NCBI GenBank assembly: GCA_002454815.1
Contig: DKJL01000006.1
Span: forward strand, 66,843-130,842
Direction: 5' to 3'
From: Flavobacteriales bacterium UBA6693
GTDB lineage: Bacteria; Bacteroidota; Bacteroidia; Flavobacteriales; Weeksellaceae
DNA: 64,000 bases
Both the position numbers and the translations under genes were made by a program. This document shows positions 51,017 to 58,871 of this stretch, piece by piece. Within the stretch, counting starts at the first letter, position 1. Each line of letters begins with the position of its first letter. Under the pieces are notes generated by a model. That model saw nothing but the letters and a program-made list of their open reading frames with translations. It was not told the origin of the DNA and made no database searches.

Positions 51017-52360
51017 TTATCGGGTAACCTGTGGCAGTTCCGGCAGACTTTCATTGCCGGTTTCGGAAACACTTTGCACCGCAAAAAGGAAATTATCTTT
51101 CGAGAGCGGCACCGTGTAAGAAGTGGCAGTGGTAAATATTTTGTGCGTCCATACAGAAGAATCTGTTTCACGGTAAAGAATGTTATATCCTTTTATTTTT
51201 CCCGTGTCCGGCTTTTCCCAACTGAGTTTTGTGGAATTTGAAAGTTCTTTTACGTCCATCAGCACGCGTTTTGGCGGCGGCACCGATTTAGCAAGGTTTG
51301 CCATCACAGCAATATTAACCGCCGTATTGGTCTTCAGATAATCAAAATCCATGAATTCGATCAGGTCGCCGTATTTTTTGCCATTCTCGGTTCGAAGGTC
51401 CTGATGTTGGTGATCGTAATTTTCGTAATAATCCGTCAGTCGCACGGCAGTAAAACCATTGTTGACAAACGGGGTATGATCGCCGCCTCGGAGAAAACGG
51501 TCATTACGATAAATAAGTTTAATGTCAATATTCTTCACATATTTTTCACCGATTTCCTTTACGTAGCGGGCGAGCTGTCTCGCTGCTCCATCATTTTCCA
51601 AACCAAGCCCTCTGATTTTTGCTGCGGCTTTTTCCGTGTCCAACGCCGGCAGACCTTCGCTGAAAACACGGAGTTTCGGTACGCCGTCATTTTTTGGCGC
51701 GTCGAAACTGTTGTTACCGATCATATCATTATTCAGTACCGCCTGTATTTGCCAATTTTCGGCTTTTGCTTTATCCGCCAGCATTTTGGCGCCAAGCAAA
51801 CCCTGCTCTTCGCCGCTTACTGCCACAAAAAGAATACTGCCGGGAAACTTAGATTTGCTCAGAATTCGTGCACTTTCAATCACCGCTGCAACACCGCCGG
51901 CATCATCATTGGCCCCCGGAGCGGCAGCGGTAGCATTCATCACATCGGAAACTCGGGAATCGAGATGGCCGGTGATAATGATGATTCGTTTGTCGTTGGG
52001 ATCAGTTCCTTTCAAAAAAGCGATCGGATTCCCGAGGTTTGTAATTTTATCGATACGCCTGCCGTCCGGTTGCAAATCTTCATTTTGCAGATAAACGTCC
52101 ATGCGGCCGTCGCTGTTTCGCGCATAATCTTTGAACCTGGAGAGCACCCAATTTCTCGCTGCGCCAATACCCTGCTTTTTATCCGTGGTAGAACTCATGG
52201 TATGCCTAGTACCAAAACTTACGAGCCGCTCCACATTGGCCCTCAGGGAATCTTTGCTGACGGCATTCACGTACCGCGAAATTTCCGTGTCTTTCTGTAC
52301 CTGCTGGGCACTTACCGAAAGTGCGAGGGTCGCTGCCAGAACAGTGATGGTTTTTTTCAT
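51017..52360 (-). CDS. M28 family metallopeptidase with C-terminal Fn3-like domain, exported
   Basis: A 447-residue protein with a signal peptide (ATLALSVSAQ). The M28 catalytic domain shows zinc ligands in IIITGHLDSR, GANDDAGGVAAV, VSGEEQGLLGA, LNNDMIGNNS and His in the region YENYDHQHQD. The last ~90 residues (RVLMDVKELSNSTKLSWEKPDTGKIKGYNILYRE) form a fibronectin III-like module. It is translated from an ATGA overlap with the upstream threonine aldolase gene, so both share an operon. Confidence 0.9.
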   Translation of the reverse strand: MKKTITVLAATLALSVSAQQVQKDTEISRYVNAVSKDSLRANVERLVSFGTRHTMSSTTDKKQGIGAARNWVLSRFKDYARNSDGRMDVYLQNEDLQPDGRRIDKITNLGNPIAFLKGTDPNDKRIIIITGHLDSRVSDVMNATAAAPGANDDAGGVAAVIESARILSKSKFPGSILFVAVSGEEQGLLGAKMLADKAKAENWQIQAVLNNDMIGNNSFDAPKNDGVPKLRVFSEGLPALDTEKAAAKIRGLGLENDGAARQLARYVKEIGEKYVKNIDIKLIYRNDRFLRGGDHTPFVNNGFTAVRLTDYYENYDHQHQDLRTENGKKYGDLIEFMDFDYLKTNTAVNIAVMANLAKSVPPPKRVLMDVKELSNSTKLSWEKPDTGKIKGYNILYRETDSSVWTHKIFTTATSYTVPLSKDNFLFAVQSVSETGNESLPELPQVTR

Positions 52361-53388
52361 TTTAAATTTTTTATTTCGTTGCTAAAAGTTTCCACTACAT
52401 CATCTGCCGTTGCCCAGGATGTGATGAGCCGTATGGCCGCGTGATCGTTCTCTAATTTTTTCCAGACATAAAAGTCGAACTTTTCCGCGAGTTTTTCGAT
52501 ATGTCTTTCAGGTAAGATGGGAAATATTTGATTGGTAAAAGTTTCACATAAAAATTCGCAGCCTATTTCTGTAAAAACTGCTTTCAGTTTCATTGCCTGT
52601 TGGTTGGCGTGCTGCGCAAGTTTGAAATAAAGATCATCTTTAAAAAGCTCCTGAAACTGAATTCCCAATAGCCGTCCTTTTGCCAGCATTGCACCTTTTT
52701 GTTTTAAATGAAATCCAAATTCGGGCTGCAGTTTTTCGTTGTTGATGACAATCGCCTCGCCGAGCAAAGCGCCGTTCTTCGTTCCGCCGAGATAAAAGGC
52801 ATCGGTATATTTTCCCAAATCCCCAAGGGAGATATCATTTGTTTCTGCCATCAGCGCGTGCCCGATTCGTGCACCATCCATGAACAAATACATTTCCCGC
52901 TCGCGGCAAAATTCATAAAGTGCGATAAGTTCGCTGCGCGAATAGATGGTCCCTAATTCTGTAGCGTTGGAAATGTAAACGATTTTTTGTTTTACCTGAT
53001 GGGGTTTATTTTGATGTTGCTCAATAAGTTTCGAAATACTTTCAGGTGACAGCTTTCCGTCTGTGCCCGGCAATCCATGTACTTTGTGCCCTGTGGCTTC
53101 AATAGCGCCTGCTTCGTTAGTAAAAATATGTCCGGTATCAGCAGAAACTACGCTTTCGTGAGGCCTCAAAAAAGCGGAAAGTACCAATAAATTCGCCTGC
53201 GTGCCACCGGAAACCAGATAGATGTCGGCCGTTGGGTTATCAATCTGATTCCTGATGAGTTCTGCGGCCTGAAGCGAGTAGTCATCAAGCCCGTAGCCTG
53301 GCTGCTGCGAAAGGTTGGTTTCCAGCAGCGCCTGAAGAACTCTGGGATGGGCGCCTTCAGCGTAATCGTTTTTAAAAGAGTATTTCAT
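52357..53388 (-). CDS. Threonine aldolase family PLP enzyme
   Basis: A 343-residue fold-type I PLP enzyme of the beta-eliminating lyase/threonine aldolase family. FKNDYAEGAHPRVLQALLETN opens it; YLVSGGTQANLLVLSAF binds PLP phosphate. The PLP lysine lies in YLGGTKNGALLGEA and FMDGARIGHAL carries the cofactor Asp-Ala-Arg. It would cleave threonine or allo-threonine to glycine and acetaldehyde, or a related beta-hydroxy amino acid. The true start is ATG at 53388, five bases from a -7 element; a TTG one codon upstream is rejected. Confidence 0.9.
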   Translation of the reverse strand: MKYSFKNDYAEGAHPRVLQALLETNLSQQPGYGLDDYSLQAAELIRNQIDNPTADIYLVSGGTQANLLVLSAFLRPHESVVSADTGHIFTNEAGAIEATGHKVHGLPGTDGKLSPESISKLIEQHQNKPHQVKQKIVYISNATELGTIYSRSELIALYEFCREREMYLFMDGARIGHALMAETNDISLGDLGKYTDAFYLGGTKNGALLGEAIVINNEKLQPEFGFHLKQKGAMLAKGRLLGIQFQELFKDDLYFKLAQHANQQAMKLKAVFTEIGCEFLCETFTNQIFPILPERHIEKLAEKFDFYVWKKLENDHAAIRLITSWATADDVVETFSNEIKNLK

Positions 53389-53392
53389 CAAT

Positions 53393-53400
53393 CAAATGTA
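53393..53400 (-). promoter_or_regulatory. -7 element (TACATTTG on minus strand), leaderless start of the threonine aldolase gene
   Basis: The plus strand reads CAAATGTA; ends 5 nt from the ATG at 53388. Confidence 0.6.
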
Positions 53401-53653
53401 AGAATTTGGGTGATAATAACTTATATTTTAGGTGGCTTCACGGTGACCAAATTGTAGCAAATTGCGATCTTTGACGCATCAATTACAACAAAAACTAATA
53501 ACCTTTTTATAACTTTTGAAGTATGGATTAATTTTATTCACTTCACACATTTCTAACTTTTATTCTGGAATAAGACGCACGTAGAGGGTGTCTTATTTTT
53601 TTAAATGCAACGTGCGCATCAGTAATCAGCCAAGGCGATCCCGGCTTACCAAT
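53401..53653. other. Intergenic stretch holding an orphan plus-strand terminator; candidate small RNA
   Basis: No coding frame here. It contains short direct repeats (CAAATTG twice near 53450) and a terminator-like hairpin at 53569-53602 with no plus-strand gene upstream of it within this region. This suggests an untranslated transcript on the plus strand. Confidence 0.4.
53569..53602 (+). terminator. Orphan Rho-independent terminator
   Basis: AATAAGAC (53569-53576) pairs with GTCTTATT (53590-53597) followed by a T-run. Nothing on the plus strand ends just before it. Confidence 0.65.
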
Positions 53654-53684
53654 TTTGGCACATCGTGATAAACGCGTAACTTTG
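53654..53684 (+). promoter_or_regulatory. pruA promoter (TTTG-N19-TAACTTTG)
   Basis: TTTG at 53654-53657, TAACTTTG at 53677-53684, ideal spacing; 35 nt before the pruA ATG. Confidence 0.72.
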
Positions 53685-53718
53685 TAAAGATCATAAAAAT
53701 AACAAAAAATACACCTAT

Positions 53719-55344
53719 ATGTCAAAAGCAATTTCGCAAGTTCCGTTTGCTGTGAATGAACCGGTAAGAACCTATGAACCTGGTTCTGCAGAAGTAAAAT
53801 CACTTATCGCAACGTACAAACAAATGTGGAAAGAAAACGTTAATATTCCTATGGTTATTGGCGGAAAAGAGGTTACGACCAGCGATACAGTGGCGATCAC
53901 TTCGCCGCAGGATCATCAGCACCAACTCGGTGTTTATCATAAAGGCACGATGCAGCACGTAGACGAGGCCATTAATGCGGCTCTGGCAGCAAAAGAAAAA
54001 TGGAACAATCTTGGTTGGGAGCAGCGCGCAGCAATATTCCTGAAAGCAGCGGATCTTATTGCCGGACCGTACCGCGACCGCCTGAACGCGGCCACCATGA
54101 TTGGCCAAAGTAAAAACGTACACCAGGCGGAGATCGACGCCGCCTGCGAATTCATCGATTTCCTGCGTTTTAACGTAGAATTTATGACAGAGATGTACAG
54201 CGAACAGCCCATTTCTGACGAAGGAATCTGGAACCGCTCGGAATACCGTCCGTTGGAAGGTTTCTGTTTTGCAGTAACGCCTTTTAACTTCACAGCGATT
54301 TCCGGTAATCTGCCAACCTGTATGGCGATGCTTGGTAACGTTGTGGTTTGGAAACCGTCCGACAAGCAAATCTACTCGGCAAAAGTCATTATGGATATTC
54401 TGACTGAAGCCGGCCTGCCAGCCGGCGTTATCAATATGATTTTTACAGACGGCAAAGAAACTGCCGAAAAAGTACTTGCGCACCGCGATTTTGCAGCACT
54501 TCACTTTACCGGATCTACCAAAGTTTTCCAGTCGATGTGGAAAACTATCGGCGACAATATTCACCAGTACCGTACGTATCCAAGAATCGTTGGGGAAACC
54601 GGTGGTAAAGACTTCGTTATTGCGCACCCTTCTGCGAATATTGCGGCCGTGGCAACCGCCTTGGTTCGTGGTGCTTTTGAATATCAGGGCCAAAAATGTT
54701 CTGCCGCATCGCGTGCTTATATTCCCCGCTCTCTGTGGAACGACGTTAAAGAGGTGATGGAAGCACAACTAAAAAGCATAAAAATGGGAAGTCCGGAAGA
54801 CCCTTCCAATTTTGTAAATGCTGTAATAGATAAGAATTCATTTGAAAAGTGTAAAGGATATATTGAGCGTGCACAAAAATCCTCCGACGCCAAAGTAATT
54901 ATCGGCGGAAATTGTGATGACTCAAAAGGCTGGTTTGTTGAGCCGACCGTTATCGAAGCGAGTAATCCAAACTATGAAGCGGTTTGTGAAGAAATCTTCG
55001 GTCCGATTCTTTCCGTTTATGTGTATGAAGACGAAAAATGGGAGGAAACCCTGAAACTTGTAGACGAGACCTCTCCGTACTCGCTGACAGGCGCTGTGTT
55101 TGCGCAGGATCGCTACGCGGTAGATGAGGCGTATAAAGCACTCGAAAATGCAGCCGGAAACTTCTATATCAATGATAAGCCGACCGGCGCAGTAGTTGGT
55201 CAGCAGCCATTCGGCGGAGCAAGAGCTTCCGGCACCAATGACAAAGCAGGATCTAAAATGAACTTGTTGCGCTGGGTTTCGGTACGTAGTATAAAGGAAA
55301 CTTTTGTTTCTCCAAAAGATTATAAATATCCTTTTTTAGGATAA
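53719..55344 (+). CDS. pruA: L-glutamate gamma-semialdehyde (P5C) dehydrogenase
   Basis: A 541-residue aldehyde dehydrogenase of the single-function ALDH4 type, oxidising the proline-derived semialdehyde to glutamate with NAD. The catalytic Cys is in EYQGQKCSAASRAY, the general-base Glu in RIVGETGGKDFVIA, and the cofactor region is HFTGSTKVFQSMWK. FGPILSVYVYED and the C-terminal oligomerisation segment are present. The proline dehydrogenase partner is not fused and not in the window, unlike PutA of Proteobacteria. It has its own promoter and terminator. Confidence 0.95.
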   Translation: MSKAISQVPFAVNEPVRTYEPGSAEVKSLIATYKQMWKENVNIPMVIGGKEVTTSDTVAITSPQDHQHQLGVYHKGTMQHVDEAINAALAAKEKWNNLGWEQRAAIFLKAADLIAGPYRDRLNAATMIGQSKNVHQAEIDAACEFIDFLRFNVEFMTEMYSEQPISDEGIWNRSEYRPLEGFCFAVTPFNFTAISGNLPTCMAMLGNVVVWKPSDKQIYSAKVIMDILTEAGLPAGVINMIFTDGKETAEKVLAHRDFAALHFTGSTKVFQSMWKTIGDNIHQYRTYPRIVGETGGKDFVIAHPSANIAAVATALVRGAFEYQGQKCSAASRAYIPRSLWNDVKEVMEAQLKSIKMGSPEDPSNFVNAVIDKNSFEKCKGYIERAQKSSDAKVIIGGNCDDSKGWFVEPTVIEASNPNYEAVCEEIFGPILSVYVYEDEKWEETLKLVDETSPYSLTGAVFAQDRYAVDEAYKALENAAGNFYINDKPTGAVVGQQPFGGARASGTNDKAGSKMNLLRWVSVRSIKETFVSPKDYKYPFLG

Positions 55345-55363
55345 GAAAGTAACGATATGAATC

Positions 55364-55393
55364 ATCCGTCTGTTTTGCAGGCGGATTTTTTTT
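55364..55393 (+). terminator. Rho-independent terminator of pruA
   Basis: ATCCGTCTG-TTTTG-CAGGCGGAT hairpin (one G-T pair) followed by T8. Confidence 0.85.
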
Positions 55394-55432
55394 GGGATTA
55401 ATTAACAAAACATTGGCAATACAATAATTTGT

Positions 55433-55450
55433 TTGGCACAGAATTTACAT
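55433..55450 (+). promoter_or_regulatory. Possible sigma-54-like element upstream of the YtxH-like gene
   Basis: TTGGCAC matches the -24 box; the -12 position, 10 bp after GG, reads AC rather than GC. No TAnnTTTG is visible. Confidence 0.3.
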
Positions 55451-55500
55451 CCTCTACCGCATCAGTTAATCATTTTTATTAAACAAAAAAAAATACAATT

Positions 55501-55743
55501 ATGGGAGCTAAAAGAAACGGAGTGCTTGCATTGTTAGGGTTAGGAGCCTTGGCATGGTGGAAATATAAAAATTCCAGTCCGGAAGAAAAGCAAGCAGTGA
55601 AAGACAAAGTAGACACAGCGAAAGACAATTTCAACAGATGGGGAAATGATATCAAATCAAAAGCCTCAGACGTTGCTTCGCAGGTTCAGGACAAGATAAA
55701 CCCTGATACGGATTCCACAGAAATCCCAACGCAGCAAAGCTAG
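55501..55743 (+). CDS. YtxH-like small stress protein
   Basis: An 80-residue protein with one short hydrophobic segment (GVLALLGLGALAWWKY). A charged amphipathic helix (SPEEKQAVKDKVDTAKDNFNRW, KSKASDVASQVQDK) is typical of YtxH-like proteins, and an unstructured Asp/Thr/Gln-rich tail follows. Function is unknown; related proteins respond to stress. Its architecture and leader recall the soluble protein at 49748. Confidence 0.75.
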   Translation: MGAKRNGVLALLGLGALAWWKYKNSSPEEKQAVKDKVDTAKDNFNRWGNDIKSKASDVASQVQDKINPDTDSTEIPTQQS

Positions 55744-55773
55744 ACACACTTATCACATTCATATATTTATTAA

Positions 55774-55805
55774 AAGCCACAGCGCAATTGTACTGTGGCT
55801 TTTTC
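55774..55805 (+). terminator. Rho-independent terminator
   Basis: AAGCCACAG pairs with CTGTGGCTT across a loop, followed by a T-run, 31 nt after the stop codon. Confidence 0.88.
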
Positions 55806-55853
55806 GTTTATATGTTTAAAGGAGAGTTAAACTAAAGTTTAATAAACCAGTTT

Positions 55854-56711
55854 CTATTTAAGTAAGGCATCAAAAGTATCACCTGCGCGGATGTCTCCGG
55901 TATTATAACCTTTCATGAACCATTCTTTCCGCTGAGCAGAACTGCCGTGCGTAAATGCCTCCTGATTGACATATCCCTGAGACCTTTTCTGAATATTATC
56001 ATCGCCAACCGCTTCAGCTGCAGAAATTGCAGCCTCCAAGTCGCCTGGCTCCAGGATATTCTCACGGTTGTCGGTTTGGCGAGCCCAAACACCCGCATAA
56101 AAATCAGCCTGAAGTTCGGTAGCTACGGAAACACGGTTCATGTCGGCTTCGGAGTATCGACCGCTGCGACGCAGCTGATCTACTTTTTGTGTTGTTCCCA
56201 GTAAGGTCTGAACGTGGTGTCCCATTTCGTGCGCCATTACATAAGCGATGGAAAATTCATTTACCTCTGCACCGAAGCGCTGCTGCAGTTCGTTAAAAAA
56301 AGCCATGTCCATATAAATCGTCTGATCGGCGGGGCAGTAAAAGGGTCCCATCGCAGACTGCGCCGCGCCACAACCAGATTGTGTAGCGTTGGTAAACATT
56401 ACTACACGCGCCGGCTCATATTGCATTCCGTTTTCGTTAAAAATCTTGGTCCAGGTACGTTCGTTTTCGGCGGTAATCATCTGTACAAATTCGCCCAGTT
56501 TATTTTCCTCAGCGGTAAGTTCGCGCTGCTCGGTCTGTGGTCCGGCTTCTCCCATTCCGGAAGAGAGAATCGCAGAAGGATCGCCACCTAAAAAGAAGAT
56601 TATTGCGGCGATGATCAGCGAACCGAGTCCACCACCAACCATCAGCCCGCCGCCTCCACCGGATCCGCGTCGGTCATCCACGTTTCCACTTCTGTTATTT
56701 GTCCATCTCAT
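55854..56711 (-). CDS. Neutral zinc metallopeptidase (YpfJ family)
   Basis: A 285-residue protein of the YpfJ family. The start MRWTNNRSGNVDDRRGSGGGG is typical and fixes the start at 56711. One membrane helix follows (LGSLIIAAIIFFLGG), then a DUF-type metalloprotease domain with zinc motif AYVMAHEMGHHVQ near residue 155 and downstream ATELQADFYAGVWA Glu ligand. Anchored in the inner membrane with the catalytic domain outside. The physiological substrate is unknown. It stands alone on the reverse strand. Confidence 0.88.
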   Translation of the reverse strand: MRWTNNRSGNVDDRRGSGGGGGLMVGGGLGSLIIAAIIFFLGGDPSAILSSGMGEAGPQTEQRELTAEENKLGEFVQMITAENERTWTKIFNENGMQYEPARVVMFTNATQSGCGAAQSAMGPFYCPADQTIYMDMAFFNELQQRFGAEVNEFSIAYVMAHEMGHHVQTLLGTTQKVDQLRRSGRYSEADMNRVSVATELQADFYAGVWARQTDNRENILEPGDLEAAISAAEAVGDDNIQKRSQGYVNQEAFTHGSSAQRKEWFMKGYNTGDIRAGDTFDALLK

Positions 56712-56974
56712 ATTAAAATCTTTAAATTTTTGAAACAATATTTTCCTGAGTAAATTGCTCGAATTTGGTTAGCAGAAGCGTCAGCGTCGAGTAATTAACA
56801 ATCATTTCTAGGCAGGCAAAAACCGTTCCCGAAGCACTTACTGTCGCAGAAGTGAGAAAATTTAAATATAATTAATGGTAAAGAACGGAATAATTCCCTA
56901 TGGAAAGCGCGGACAAAAGTTCTGAAAAAAATTTCGACGGTCCTATTGTGAATTTGCTGGTGAAAGAGTATGCT

Positions 56975-57460
56975 TTACAGCCAGCTGCGACGGAAAGCGA
57001 TCATCTGCAGCGCGGTAACGGCAGCCTCAACACCTTTATTTCCATGCTTTCCACCACTCCTTGCTATCGATTGCTCCTCGTTGTCATCCGTCAAAAGACA
57101 GAAAATCGCCGGAACGTCGGTTTGGAGATTGCATTCCGTAATTCCGTGTGCAACGGCGGAGCAGACATAATCGAAGTGCGGAGTTTCGCCACGGATAACG
57201 CAACCAATGGCGATAACGGCATCGAAAGCTCCTTTTTTACACAGTTGCATCGTTGCATAGCTCAGTTCGAAAGCGCCGGGAACTGTGAATACATCAATAT
57301 TTTCAGCTTTCACTCCTTCGTGCTGCAGAATTTGCAGCGCGCCGTCGCGCAGATTGTGGGTAATATGCGCATTCCAGTCGGAAACAACAATGCCAATTCT
57401 GAAAGAACCGGCATCGTTTATTTGTAATGGTTGGTAATCGGAAAGATTTACGGTTGCCAT
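56975..57460 (-). CDS. ribH: 6,7-dimethyl-8-ribityllumazine synthase
   Basis: A 161-residue lumazine synthase, penultimate step of riboflavin synthesis. The start of the fold is IGIVVSDWNAHITHNL, followed by DVFTVPGAFELSYATMQL and GCVIRGETPHFDYVCSAVAHGI (catalytic His). It forms icosahedral or pentameric assemblies in other bacteria. It lies 10 nt downstream of the YfgM-like gene, so they are probably co-transcribed; no RFN riboswitch is seen. Confidence 0.95.
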   Translation of the reverse strand: MATVNLSDYQPLQINDAGSFRIGIVVSDWNAHITHNLRDGALQILQHEGVKAENIDVFTVPGAFELSYATMQLCKKGAFDAVIAIGCVIRGETPHFDYVCSAVAHGITECNLQTDVPAIFCLLTDDNEEQSIARSGGKHGNKGVEAAVTALQMIAFRRSWL

Positions 57461-57470
57461 ATTTTTTGTT

Positions 57471-58181
57471 TTAATAATATTTTACCATTTCGATATAAGC
57501 CTCGGACATTCCATTGTCATAATCCTGATACTTTTCGTCGATAGTGCTGAAATACTTCTTAGCATCTTCGTTCTTTTTAAGAGCCAGCGCAAGCATTCCT
57601 GCTTTCCGCGTGAAGTAATAGCTGGTATAAGGATCATCTGAAGCTGAGATTGCTTTGCTGACCAAGGAAAGCGCTTCGTCGCTGCGGTTAAGGTTTGCCT
57701 GGCTGTCTGCCATCGCACCATATTTCAAAGCCATAAGAACTTTGCTGTCGGAAGAAAATTTATCCAGCAGATCGTAGGCTTCCTGGTATTTTCCTTCTTT
57801 ATATTTAATTAAACCTGCGTTATAGGCAGAAAGTTTTCCCACTTCGGTATCGCTGTAATCTTTGTATGTCCCAAGATATCCCGGATTTGCAGCATTTTTG
57901 CCGCCCAAAGCTAAATCTTCTTTGCCTTCTGCTAAATTTTTCTGCGCCGCCAGATAGCTAAGGGTCGCTTCTTCATTACGTGGTTCTACGTAAAACTGCT
58001 TATATGCGAAGAAACCGAGTACTCCTATGACCAACACACCAAATATAATCGAAAGAAGTTTCGCGTTTTTTTCGACAAAACGTTCGGTATCCAATGCAGT
58101 TCGGTCCAAATCTTTAAAAACCTCTACCGTTTCTTTGCCCTCCACCTCTTTTTTATTCGATTTAAATGTATTTTTAGCCAT
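57471..58181 (-). CDS. Membrane-anchored TPR protein (YfgM-like)
   Basis: A 236-residue protein with a cytosolic N-terminus, one helix (LLSIIFGVLVIGVLGFFAYKQF) and a C-terminal array of TPR-like helices (AYNAGLIKYKEGKYQEAYDLLDKF, MADSQANLNRSDEALSLVSKAI). YfgM-type proteins help outer-membrane biogenesis in Proteobacteria; a similar role here is only a guess. The start is ATG 58181; the longer frame runs into the promoter. Confidence 0.8.
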   Translation of the reverse strand: MAKNTFKSNKKEVEGKETVEVFKDLDRTALDTERFVEKNAKLLSIIFGVLVIGVLGFFAYKQFYVEPRNEEATLSYLAAQKNLAEGKEDLALGGKNAANPGYLGTYKDYSDTEVGKLSAYNAGLIKYKEGKYQEAYDLLDKFSSDSKVLMALKYGAMADSQANLNRSDEALSLVSKAISASDDPYTSYYFTRKAGMLALALKKNEDAKKYFSTIDEKYQDYDNGMSEAYIEMVKYY

Positions 58182-58202
58182 GTTTTTATTAAAATTGAAG
58201 TG

Positions 58203-58233
58203 CAAATTTAACTGTTTTTAAACGATATACAAA
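58203..58233 (-). promoter_or_regulatory. Promoter of the YfgM-like/ribH operon (TTTG-N19-TAAATTTG on minus strand)
   Basis: The plus strand reads CAAATTTA (58203-58210) and CAAA (58230-58233) with ideal 19-bp spacing, 22 nt before the start. Confidence 0.7.
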
Positions 58234-58337
58234 ATTTAGTTTAGTGCGTTTAATTTTGTTTAAATTTCGCTTTTTCCACATTGTTAGCTGCTGTATATTT
58301 AAGTATCACGATGCGTTCTGAAGCAGATCTAAAAAAA

Positions 58338-58871
58338 TCAGTAAGTAAGAATTTCAAATGTTTCTGCGCCAAACGGTTTCAGGCGCTCTTTACCTTTAAG
58401 TTCTTCCAGGCCAATCAGAAAACTGAATTGTGAGACGATGCCACCTTGCTTAAGAACGAGTTTGGCAGCGGCTTCCGTGGTTCCGCCTGTGGCGAGGAGA
58501 TCATCGTGTATCAGTACGCGCTGGCCTTCTAGTAATTGTCCGGTGCGCATTTCTATCTCGGCGGAGCCGTATTCTAGATCATATTTCTGACCGACGAAAG
58601 GTGGCGGCAATTTTCCCTTTTTGCGAATTAAAATAAAAGGCACGTTCAGCTCCATCGCGATGGCGATCCCAAAAAGATAACCGCGGCTTTCGATGCCGCA
58701 AACGGCGTCTATTTTGCCGCGACTAAAAGTAGCCAATTCCCGGATTACATCTTTGTATAATTCCGGCTTTAAAAATATAGGCGTAATATCCCGGAACTGT
58801 ATGCCCGTTTCCGGAAAATCGGGTATTGTTTCTATTGTCTGCTTTAAGTTTTGAATGAGTGGCTGATTCAT
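58338..58871 (-). CDS. apt: Adenine phosphoribosyltransferase
   Basis: A 177-residue APRT salvaging adenine to AMP with PRPP. IPDFPETGIQFRDITPIF is the N-terminal signature, GIESRGYLFG lies at the base site, and VLIHDDLLATGGT is the PRPP-binding loop. The gene starts directly after the stop of the upstream lipoprotein gene, so translation is probably coupled. Confidence 0.96.
   Translation of the reverse strand: MNQPLIQNLKQTIETIPDFPETGIQFRDITPIFLKPELYKDVIRELATFSRGKIDAVCGIESRGYLFGIAIAMELNVPFILIRKKGKLPPPFVGQKYDLEYGSAEIEMRTGQLLEGQRVLIHDDLLATGGTTEAAAKLVLKQGGIVSQFSFLIGLEELKGKERLKPFGAETFEILTY

Noticed and set aside
53800..54768. A 322-codon open frame on the minus strand
   Set aside because: Antisense to pruA and rich in Cys/His/Arg as typical for shadow frames.
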